Of a stretch of 15,220 bases of DNA, positions 1-5,577 are shown piece after piece. Position 1 is the first letter of the stretch. Each line of letters opens with the position of its first letter. The stretch is from positions 1-15,220 of the forward strand of contig CAZJBT010000043.1 in NCBI GenBank assembly GCA_964544345.1. The letters run 5' to 3'. Source of the DNA: CAKTOF01 sp964544345 (GTDB lineage: Bacteria > Bacillota > Clostridia > Oscillospirales > Oscillospiraceae). The notes under the pieces were generated by a model. It saw only the letters and a program-made list of their open reading frames with translations, was not told the DNA's origin and made no database searches. The position numbers and the translations under genes were made by a program.

Positions 1-398
1 CTGCCATGCGTCAGATGGCCGCCGTGATCGAGGTTCATACCGAGCACTGTGTCGCCCGGCTGCACCAGCGCCTGATAGGCGGCATAGTTCGCCTGTGCAC
101 CCGAGTGCGGCTGGACGTTGACAAAGCTGCAGCCAAACAGCTTCTTGGCTCGCTCGATCGCCAGATCCTCCGCCAAATCGACACACTGGCAGCCGCCATA
201 ATAGCGCTTGCCGGAGTAGCCCTCTGCGTACTTATTCGTCAGCACCGTGCCTGCTGCGGCGAGCACCGCAGGCGAGACGATATTCTCCGATGCGATCAAC
301 TCGATATTACGCACCTGCCGGTCAAATTCCTGCTGTACCGCGCCGCCAAGCTCCGGGTCGGCCTGCTTCAAAAAATCCATGATGTCCTGTACGATCAT
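1..398 (-). CDS. glyA: Serine hydroxymethyltransferase, N-terminal part (runs off left edge)
   Basis: PLP enzyme of the cytosol that interconverts serine plus tetrahydrofolate with glycine plus 5,10-methylene-tetrahydrofolate, the main source of one-carbon units. About 132 codons are visible. The minus-strand translation has the family landmarks in order: ELIASEN near residue 27, a tract containing TNKYAEGYSGKRYYGG near residues 50-65, VNVQPHSGAQAN near residue 100, and GGHLTHG at the window edge. The PLP-binding lysine lies outside the window. The ATG at 398 is preceded by AGGGAGA about 7 nt upstream; a later in-frame ATG at 380 lacks such a site. It is transcribed away from nth, from a TATAAT-type promoter in the shared 175-bp gap. 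Identification is secure; only the 3' part is missing because the window ends. Confidence 0.96.
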   Translation of the reverse strand, partial: MIVQDIMDFLKQADPELGGAVQQEFDRQVRNIELIASENIVSPAVLAAAGTVLTNKYAEGYSGKRYYGGCQCVDLAEDLAIERAKKLFGCSFVNVQPHSGAQANYAAYQALVQPGDTVLGMNLDHGGHLTHG

Positions 399-464
399 TT
401 CGCATCTCCCTTTCGCGCATTGCGCATGATACACGATAATTAAATGTATCCCAATCAGTAAGAT

Positions 465-494
465 ATTATATCAGACGCCGCCCATGCAGCGCAA
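465..494 (-). promoter_or_regulatory. Probable glyA promoter (extended -10)
   Basis: On the minus strand a perfect TATAAT occupies 465-470 and is preceded by TGA, giving an extended -10 (TGnTATAAT). The -35 is poor: TTGCGC at 489-494 with an 18-bp spacer matches only the TTG half. The predicted start near 458 leaves a leader of about 60 nt before the glyA ATG. Assignment rests on the -10 and its position. Confidence 0.6.
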
Positions 495-496
495 GA

Positions 497-525
497 TAGA
501 AAAGCGTGCGCAAGTGTGCTATAAT
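497..525 (+). promoter_or_regulatory. Probable nth promoter (extended -10)
   Basis: TATAAT at 520-525 is preceded by TGC (extended -10). A weak -35, TAGAAA at 497-502, sits 17 bp upstream. The predicted start near 532 is about 42 nt before the nth ATG at 574. The promoter lies inside a longer in-frame extension of the nth reading frame, which argues against an upstream start for that gene. Confidence 0.6.
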
Positions 526-573
526 GGTGTAAATGCCGTCTTTTTTTGTCGGCAGAAACAGGATGTGATCTTC

Positions 574-1209
574 ATGAGAAAAGCGGAGCGCGCCGCGAGC
601 GTCATCGCGGCGCTCAAAGAGCTTTATCCCGGCGCGCAGTGCGCGCTCGAGTACGACGCCGATTATCAGCTTATGATCGCTGTTCGGCTCTCCGCACAGT
701 GCACCGACGCGCGCGTCAATCTGGTCACGCCCGCGCTGTTCGAGGCCTACCCCACCCTGCACGACTTCGCGCAGGCGGATATCGCAGATGTGGAGCGCTA
801 CGTCCACTCTTGCGGCTTTTATCAGCACAAAGCACGCGACATCGTCCGTGCGTGTCAAATGCTCGAGACTAACTACGGCGGGAAGGTACCCGACACGATG
901 GAGGAGCTTCTGAAGCTGCCCGGCGTCGGCCGCAAGACGGCCAACCTGCTTCTCGGCGACCTGTACGAAAAAGAGGCCTACGTCTGCGACACACACTGCA
1001 TCCGCATCACCGGCAAGCTCGGCCTGACCGACGGCACAAAGGATCCGCTCAAGTGCGAGATGCAGCTTCGCAAGATCATCCCGCCCGCCGAGAGCGGTGA
1101 TTTCTGCCACCGTATCGTGCTGCACGGCCGCGCCGTCTGTTCCGCGCGAAGCCCGAAGTGCGGCGAATGCACGATCGCGCCGTGGTGCAAGAGCTTCACC
1201 GGGAAATAA
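574..1209 (+). CDS. nth: Endonuclease III (DNA glycosylase/AP lyase)
   Basis: Base-excision repair enzyme that removes oxidised pyrimidines and cleaves the resulting abasic site. The 211-aa product has the same length as the E. coli protein. The helix-hairpin-helix LPGVGRKTA (residues 115-123) contains the catalytic Lys121, VCDTH supplies the catalytic Asp139, and the C-terminal 4Fe-4S motif Cys189-x6-Cys196-x2-Cys199-x5-Cys205 has canonical spacing. The ATG at 574 was chosen because residues upstream of it have no family counterpart and the promoter -10 lies within them; the ribosome site (AGGATG) is only moderate. It is divergent from glyA and convergent with the AEC permease, whose stop codon is 3 bp away. 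All catalytic and cluster residues are present. Confidence 0.97.
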   Translation: MRKAERAASVIAALKELYPGAQCALEYDADYQLMIAVRLSAQCTDARVNLVTPALFEAYPTLHDFAQADIADVERYVHSCGFYQHKARDIVRACQMLETNYGGKVPDTMEELLKLPGVGRKTANLLLGDLYEKEAYVCDTHCIRITGKLGLTDGTKDPLKCEMQLRKIIPPAESGDFCHRIVLHGRAVCSARSPKCGECTIAPWCKSFTGK

Positions 1210-1212
1210 ATC

Positions 1213-2163
1213 TCAAGCCAGCGTCTGAAGCCAAAAAAACAGCGCCGTCATCAGTGGGATGGAGACGACCGAGAGCAGCGTGCTCATCGCGACGAGCTGC
1301 GCGCCATACGGCCCGTCGGAGCCGTAGAGCGCCGCCTGAAGGCCAAGACTCGTCGCGGCGGGCATCGCGCTGATGATGAACATCGCCGTCTGCGCCTCCT
1401 CGCTCACCGGCAGGAGCACCAGGAGCACCGCACACACCGCCGGGCAGAGCACCAGCCGGCCGAAATACGACAGCAGCGCTTTGACGTCGCTGACCGCCTC
1501 GCGCGGGTCGAGCTTTGCAAGGAAGCCGCCGAGCACCAGCATGGCAAGCGGCGTATTGGTCGCGCCGATCGTCTCGAGCGGCGTCAGGATCAGAGACGGC
1601 AGGCGAACCGGCAGGAAGTAGAGCAAGATTCCCACAACCGCCGCAACAATGGATGGGACGAGCAGCGCCTTGTAGAACGGCCGCCCCGGCTCGAATATCC
1701 TCGTCCCGCGCACTGTGGCGTAACAGTGCGTCCAAGTCGCCAGATTGAAAACAATAACGAACACGCTTGCATAAATGACGCCAGGCGCGCCCAAGATCGC
1801 CTGCAGCAGCGGCAGACCCATAAAGCCGCAGTTGCAGTAGCCCACACCGAGCTTGGCAATGCGCGAACGCGCATCGCTCTTTTTCCCGAACAGCAGCCGC
1901 CCAACGGCAATACACACGACCTGCACCAGAACAGAAAGCGCCAGGATCACCAGGATCTCCACTGCCAGGGAGCTGTCATACTCGATCTGGAACGAGGCGA
2001 TCAGCAGGCATGGCACCACCACATTCAGCAGCAGTTTGGACAGCATCTGGTTGAACGTCTCAGTAAGGAAGCCCGTTTTGACGAGGGCATAGCCAAGCCC
2101 CATCATCAGGAACATGATGACGATCTGCTTGGCGATGATCAGCGTCGTTTGTAAGGTACTCAT
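1213..2163 (-). CDS. AEC (auxin efflux carrier) family permease
   Basis: Integral membrane transporter of the AEC family, whose bacterial members include malonate, malate and other organic-acid carriers. The 316-aa product has about ten hydrophobic segments and family-like motifs: NVVVPCLLIASF (residues 48-59) in an early helix, NCGFMGLPLLQ (111-121) corresponding to the usual NxGFxGLPL, and NTPLAMLVLGG (203-213), followed by a C-terminal half of four or five helices. The ATG at 2163 has GGAG 7 nt upstream and lies just after a consensus-like promoter. Substrate cannot be assigned, because no catabolic genes for a dicarboxylate are adjacent. It diverges from the HicB/DinB-like gene and runs tail-to-tail into nth. 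Confidence 0.88.
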   Translation of the reverse strand: MSTLQTTLIIAKQIVIMFLMMGLGYALVKTGFLTETFNQMLSKLLLNVVVPCLLIASFQIEYDSSLAVEILVILALSVLVQVVCIAVGRLLFGKKSDARSRIAKLGVGYCNCGFMGLPLLQAILGAPGVIYASVFVIVFNLATWTHCYATVRGTRIFEPGRPFYKALLVPSIVAAVVGILLYFLPVRLPSLILTPLETIGATNTPLAMLVLGGFLAKLDPREAVSDVKALLSYFGRLVLCPAVCAVLLVLLPVSEEAQTAMFIISAMPAATSLGLQAALYGSDGPYGAQLVAMSTLLSVVSIPLMTALFFWLQTLA

Positions 2164-2194
2164 GATCTCGCTCCGTTTCTCCTCAATTGTCTTT

Positions 2195-2223
2195 ATTATC
2201 GGGCGAGGAGCGCTTGCTGTCAA
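2195..2223 (-). promoter_or_regulatory. Promoter of the AEC permease gene
   Basis: On the minus strand TTGACA (2218-2223), a 17-bp spacer and GATAAT (2195-2200) form a near-perfect sigma-A/sigma-70 promoter. The predicted start near 2188 gives a short leader of about 25 nt before the ATG at 2163. Confidence 0.8.
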
Positions 2224-2264
2224 TCGGGAAAGTGGCCAAAGCATGCAGGGGCATCAGGCTTTCC

Positions 2265-2281
2265 TTGCATAGTCCATGCAA
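2265..2281. promoter_or_regulatory. Inverted repeat, possible operator
   Basis: A perfect inverted repeat, TTGCAT-AGTCC-ATGCAA, has 6-bp arms and a 5-bp centre. It sits about 35 bp before the ATG of the HicB/DinB-like gene and about 42 bp upstream of the permease -35. It could be an operator or a short leader hairpin. No clear -10/-35 pair was found for the plus-strand gene nearby, so its role is open. Confidence 0.35.
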
Positions 2282-2315
2282 TTTCAGCATGATATTCGAA
2301 TCAGGAGGCAATAAA

Positions 2316-3062
2316 ATGACAGACTCCATCACAGTCGACGCCATCTGTGAGACGAACGGGAAAGGCGTTCTGCTCTACGCAGGCAATTTCCCCGGAGCCT
2401 ATGTGCGCGGCGAAACAAAGCGGATCGCCGCAAAAAAATTCCCCGCCGAGCTGCGCGCCTACTGCCGCTGGGCAAATCTCCCCGTCCCGGGCGAGGTCGA
2501 GGTACGCTTCGTGCAGGAAAAAAGCAGCGAGCTGCAGGTCGAGGACGCCGATTCCGATGTGCTCTTCGACACGGAACGCGAGCCATTATCCGCTGCGGAA
2601 TACGAAGCGTGCAAGGCGCTCTGTCTGCGCTCAGCGCGGGACTTCCTGACGCTGTACACATCCGTGCCGGACAAGACTGCCGCGCTTCGCTCACCGCGCG
2701 CTACATTTTACGGCGACCTGCCGCACACCGCGGAGGAGATGTATATCCACACGAAAAACGTCAATTCCTACTACTTTGGCGAGATCGGCGTGGAGACTGG
2801 TAACGAGCCGGATATCCTCGCTTGCCGGGAGGCGGGCTTCGCGCAGCTTGAGCGGCAGCCGGACTTCCTGCAAAACCGCGTTTTCTGCGGCAGCTACAAT
2901 GAGCTTTGGTCGCTACGCAAGCTGCTGCGCCGTTTCCTCTGGCACGACCGCATCCACGCCCGCGCGATGTATCGCACCGCCTGCGCCCTCTTCAGCTCAG
3001 ACGCCGTCGCCGACCCGTTTTGCTTCAGCACTTCAGAATCACAAAAAAGCTGCCGCAGTTGA
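2316..3062 (+). CDS. HicB-like / DinB-like two-domain protein of unknown function
   Basis: The 248-aa protein appears soluble. The N-terminal part (about residues 5-90) resembles the HicB-like fold: a GAYVRGETKRIAAKKFP segment (27-43) recalls the 'GxxxxGxTxEEAxxxL' pattern of that family. The C-terminal part (about 95-225) resembles DinB/YfiT-type four-helix bundles and keeps three histidines placed for a metal site: His145 in EMYIHTKNVN, and His210 and His214 in FLWHDRIHAR. DinB-type proteins are often thiol-dependent transferases or damage-induced proteins, but no specific reaction can be given. AGGAGG at 2303-2308 lies 7 nt before the ATG. The final codons (from about residue 243) are encoded within the left arm of a bidirectional terminator. 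Domain assignments are by eye and family memory. Confidence 0.7.
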   Translation: MTDSITVDAICETNGKGVLLYAGNFPGAYVRGETKRIAAKKFPAELRAYCRWANLPVPGEVEVRFVQEKSSELQVEDADSDVLFDTEREPLSAAEYEACKALCLRSARDFLTLYTSVPDKTAALRSPRATFYGDLPHTAEEMYIHTKNVNSYYFGEIGVETGNEPDILACREAGFAQLERQPDFLQNRVFCGSYNELWSLRKLLRRFLWHDRIHARAMYRTACALFSSDAVADPFCFSTSESQKSCRS

Positions 3063-3079
3063 GCCTGCAGCAGCTTTTT
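3044..3079. terminator. Bidirectional terminator between two convergent genes
   Basis: AAAAAGCTGC (3044-3053) pairs with GCAGCTTTTT (3070-3079), and an inner GCAG/CTGC (3055-3058 with 3065-3068) extends the hairpin past one mismatch. The A-tract on one side and T-tract on the other make it a classic two-way intrinsic terminator. It overlaps the stop codons of both flanking genes (TGA at 3060-3062 on plus; minus-strand TGA at 3081-3079). Confidence 0.85.
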
Positions 3080-3633
3080 CAGTTCAGATCAGCCGGGAGG
3101 AAATCCTCGCCGGTCAGCACATGGGCGCGGATGAACGCGAACAGCGCTTGCTCGCCCTGCTCGGCCAGCATCTGGAGCAGGAAGGTAAGCTGTACGCGCG
3201 TGTGCTCGTTCATTGCGTTGGTATCCCTCGCGCGCATCAGATATTCATAGGGATCGGCGTCCGTGTACGCTTTGCCATGGTAGATCTTGCATGCTGCGAT
3301 GCGATCCATACACATCTCGGCCAGATATCGGGGCGGCATCTCCAGCGCGACGTATACGCGTGTGCCGGGACGGTAGTCGACCCAATACTCAAAATGGTGC
3401 TTATTGCGCCCCTTGTGGTGCAGCCAGGCCGTGGAATAGCCCAGCTCGTTGCGCTCTTCGACATTCGGGCTGTGGTCGCCGGAAAAGTACTTCGCGCCGA
3501 CGCGGAACTCCGTCCATGAATATTTCGACAGATCATGCGTCAGCCCCTGCCAATACAGGCCGACCGCAAAACAGTGCCGCATGACGACAAAGCGATGTTT
3601 GGTGATGGTAAGGAAATGCTTCCAAGCCTTCAT
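3079..3633 (-). CDS. DUF5662 family protein
   Basis: A 184-aa protein of the DUF5662 type, common in Clostridia and without a known function. Family-like motifs are MKAWKHF at the start, GLTHDLSKYS (residues 30-39), GYSTAWLHHKGRNKHH (65-80), the MPPRYLAEM helix (99-107) and a C-terminal helical AEQGEQALFAFI tract. The His33-Asp34 pair and the HH-x5-HH cluster (72-73, 79-80) look like metal ligands and recall HD-domain hydrolases, but that is inference. The ATG at 3633 matches the usual family start. Its ribosome site (GGGAGGTGG) is rather far away, about 11-14 nt. It is transcribed from its own promoter at 3674-3702. Confidence 0.85.
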   Translation of the reverse strand: MKAWKHFLTITKHRFVVMRHCFAVGLYWQGLTHDLSKYSWTEFRVGAKYFSGDHSPNVEERNELGYSTAWLHHKGRNKHHFEYWVDYRPGTRVYVALEMPPRYLAEMCMDRIAACKIYHGKAYTDADPYEYLMRARDTNAMNEHTRVQLTFLLQMLAEQGEQALFAFIRAHVLTGEDFLPADLN

Positions 3634-3673
3634 GTGCGACAGAGCCACCTCCCGGCAACGATTTACTTTTATT

Positions 3674-3702
3674 AGTATATCGCACCGCGCGCGCCACTTC
3701 AA
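3674..3702 (-). promoter_or_regulatory. Promoter of the DUF5662 gene
   Basis: On the minus strand TTGAAG (3697-3702), a 17-bp spacer and TATACT (3674-3679) form a good sigma-A-type promoter with a predicted start near 3668, about 35 nt before the ATG. Confidence 0.7.
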
Positions 3703-3711
3703 GCCAAACCT

Positions 3712-3741
3712 GCGCCTGCTCTGGCAGTTTTTTTCAGGCGC
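3712..3741 (-). terminator. Weak hairpin downstream of sigK
   Basis: GCGCCTG (3712-3718) and CAGGCGC (3735-3741) form a 7-bp stem with a 16-nt loop just after the sigK stop codon. Read in the sigK direction there is no T-tract after the stem, so it may only mark the mRNA 3' end, and read-through into the DUF5662 gene is possible. Confidence 0.3.
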
Positions 3742-3746
3742 TTCCC

Positions 3747-4433
3747 CTATTCCTCTTCAAACACCGCCCGCAGCTTTTCCAGCGCCTTTGTCTCAATGCG
3801 TGATACATACGACCGGCTGATGCCGCATTGGGCGGCCACTTCTCTTTGAGGCAGGGGCGCGGCGCCGCCTAAGCCATAGCGGAGAGTGAGCACGAGCTGT
3901 TCACGCTCGGTGAGACGCTCAGCCATGACCTGGCGCAGGCGGCTGTGCAGCTCGCGGTTGCTCAGGTCGTCGAACAGATCCTCCTCGCTGCACACGACGT
4001 CCATCAGCGAGAGCGCGTTGCCGTCCTTCCCCGTCTCGATATACTCCGACAGCGACACGTCTGACGCCGTTTTCTTTTGACCTCGAAAATACATCAGGAT
4101 CTCATTCTCCACACATCTGGCCGCATAGGTGGCCAGGCGAGCGCCCTTGGACGCGTCGAAGGTGGAGATCCCTTTGATCAGCCCGATGGTGCCGATGGAA
4201 ATCAGATCCTCCTGATCGGACGTTTGGGTATAGTACTTTTTCATGATGTGCGCGACCAGGCGCAGATTGCGCTCGATCAGGATGTTGCGCGCCTCCAGGT
4301 CGCCCTTTGCGGCGCGCTCGAGATAGTATCGTTCCTCCTGCGCGCTCAGCGGCTTCGGGAACGAGCCGCCGGACGACAGCCGCAGCGAATACATCATGCT
4401 GCTGAGCATCAGCAGCACCGCTGCAGATAACAT
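3747..4433 (-). CDS. sigK: RNA polymerase sporulation sigma factor SigK (pro-sigma-K)
   Basis: Late mother-cell sigma factor that directs coat and spore-maturation genes. In the 228-aa product, residues 1-18 are hydrophobic, matching the membrane-bound pro-sequence that the SpoIVFB protease removes in Bacillus. GGSFPKPLS (22-30) aligns with the segment after the cleavage site. Region 2 carries NLRLVAHIMKKYY (56-68), EDLISIGTIGLIKGI (75-89) and LATYAARCVENEILM (100-114). Region 4 holds the helix-turn-helix QREVAAQCGISRSYVSRIE (196-214). The ATG at 4433 has AAGGAGG 9 nt upstream; the longer GTG frame overlaps that site. The gene is continuous, with no skin-type insertion. It lies 57 bp downstream of the LysR gene on the same strand with no terminator seen between, so some co-transcription is possible. 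Confidence 0.93.
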   Translation of the reverse strand: MLSAAVLLMLSSMMYSLRLSSGGSFPKPLSAQEERYYLERAAKGDLEARNILIERNLRLVAHIMKKYYTQTSDQEDLISIGTIGLIKGISTFDASKGARLATYAARCVENEILMYFRGQKKTASDVSLSEYIETGKDGNALSLMDVVCSEEDLFDDLSNRELHSRLRQVMAERLTEREQLVLTLRYGLGGAAPLPQREVAAQCGISRSYVSRIETKALEKLRAVFEEE

Positions 4434-4490
4434 AGCATACCGCCTCCTTCGGTACACTATATTCCGCCGCGGCTCGTCCGAATGTGTGCA

Positions 4491-5447
4491 TCAGCGCACG
4501 ATAGCGTCGGGTTCCTTTTTCTCTGCGTTCGCCCCGCGCGCAAGCTGCCTGCGCACCATGCTGAGAAACAGCGGCAGCACCGGATTGGCGTTTTTCTCTC
4601 GGTAGGCCAGTACAAAGTGGATCGGCGTCACGTCCTCCGGCACGGCGCTGAGTACCACGCCCGGCGTGTTGCACAGCCGGTGCGCCCCATGCACCATCGC
4701 GGCGCCCAGGCCGCACACGATATTGGCCGTCAACTGCGCGTCCGACTGCATGTACCAGAGCTGATCCAGCCGTATACCGCTCAAGCTCAGCCCAAGCAGC
4801 TTTCGCAGCCTCGGCACCATCTCCTGTCCGAACAGCGCAGGATCAAGCACCATAAGCTCGCCCCGAGCAATGATCGCATTGAGCCGCTCCGCCGTCAACG
4901 CACCCTCCGGCGCAAGCGGGTACAGATGGCTTGCCGCGAGATACATCGGCTTGTCCGAAAATGGAAGCTGGATCACGCTTTCGACCAGCTCCACCGTGTG
5001 GTTATTGGCATAGGCCGCGTCGATCGCGCCGGACTCGAGCTGCATGTACATCTCGTGGACATCGAGCACCTTGACTGTCAGGTCGATCTCCGGCCTTTTC
5101 GCGCGCAGCTCCTGGATCGCTCGCAGCAGTGTCTCCGGCGGCGTCGACTCCCCCGGCAGCGCAAGCCGGAGCGTCTCGAGTTTCCCGCGCGCGGCGCTTT
5201 CCAGACGCGCGCGCAGCTGCTGCTCGCGCTCAAGCGCAGCCTTAGCCTCCTCAAAAAAGATCTCGCCAGCCGGCGTCATGCTCAGCCCGCCCTTTTCACG
5301 GATGAAAAACGCCGTGCCGAACTCCTCTTCAAGCAGCGCGATCTGACGGCTGAGCGTGGACTGCGCCATATACAGGTGCTCTGCCGCCGCAGTGAAGCTC
5401 AGCCGCTCCGCCACCTCTACGAAATATCTCAACTGGTTCAGTGTCAT
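4491..5447 (-). CDS. LysR-type transcriptional regulator
   Basis: The 318-aa protein has typical LysR length and architecture. Its N-terminal winged helix-turn-helix (about residues 1-62) includes MTLNQLRYFVEVAE, the recognition region MAQSTLSRQIALLEEEFG (27-44) and LSMTPAGEIFFEEA. A linker helix follows, and then a periplasmic-binding-protein-like effector domain (about 92-300). The ATG at 5447 has AGGGG 8 nt upstream. It is divergent from the first flavoenzyme gene, with back-to-back promoters in the 130-bp gap. This is the classic LysR layout for regulating the neighbour and its own gene, usually with a substrate or intermediate as co-inducer. The effector is unknown. The downstream importer and second flavoenzyme may also be targets. 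Confidence 0.95.
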   Translation of the reverse strand: MTLNQLRYFVEVAERLSFTAAAEHLYMAQSTLSRQIALLEEEFGTAFFIREKGGLSMTPAGEIFFEEAKAALEREQQLRARLESAARGKLETLRLALPGESTPPETLLRAIQELRAKRPEIDLTVKVLDVHEMYMQLESGAIDAAYANNHTVELVESVIQLPFSDKPMYLAASHLYPLAPEGALTAERLNAIIARGELMVLDPALFGQEMVPRLRKLLGLSLSGIRLDQLWYMQSDAQLTANIVCGLGAAMVHGAHRLCNTPGVVLSAVPEDVTPIHFVLAYREKNANPVLPLFLSMVRRQLARGANAEKKEPDAIVR

Positions 5448-5484
5448 ACAAGCAGCCCCTTCGATCGAAAAAACGCATCGCCCA

Positions 5485-5502
5485 TCCAATTCTTACATTG
5501 GA
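5485..5502. promoter_or_regulatory. Candidate LysR-type operator (inverted repeat)
   Basis: A perfect inverted repeat, TCCAAT-N6-ATTGGA, overlaps the plus-strand -35 (5498-5503). It fits the loose LysR box pattern T-N11-A twice (T5485/A5497 and T5490/A5502). It is centred about 41 bp before the predicted start of the flavoenzyme transcript and lies in the leader of the regulator transcript. Binding is inferred, not shown. Confidence 0.5.
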
Positions 5503-5528
5503 CGCCGCGCTTTCTTATCCCTTATAAT
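5498..5528 (+). promoter_or_regulatory. Probable promoter of the first flavoenzyme gene
   Basis: TTGGAC (5498-5503) and TATAAT (5523-5528) are separated by a long 19-bp spacer. A perfect -10 with a suboptimal spacer is what is expected of an activator-dependent promoter. The predicted start near 5535 gives a leader of about 43 nt with AAAGGAGG at 5563-5570. Confidence 0.55.
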
Positions 5529-5531
5529 CCT

Positions 5532-5560
5532 ATTATAGAATGCAGCGTCTTGGCTGTCAA
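5532..5560 (-). promoter_or_regulatory. Consensus promoter of the LysR gene
   Basis: On the minus strand TTGACA (5555-5560), exactly 17 bp, then TATAAT (5532-5537): a perfect sigma-A consensus. It lies downstream of the predicted flavoenzyme start site, between it and the ribosome site, so the two promoters should interfere. The two facing -10 boxes together form the dyad TATAAT-CCT-ATTATA at 5523-5537. Confidence 0.8.
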
Positions 5561-5577
5561 TCAAAGGAGGATCCCCT

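Noticed and set aside
484..573. A 30-residue N-terminal extension of endonuclease III from an upstream ATG.
   Set aside because: The nth promoter -10 lies within it and the protein from 574 already matches the full family length.
4481..4488. CACACATT on the minus strand as a sigma-E-type -10 for sigK.
   Set aside because: It resembles CATACATT at seven of eight positions, but no convincing -35 at the right spacing was seen, so it is not listed as a promoter.
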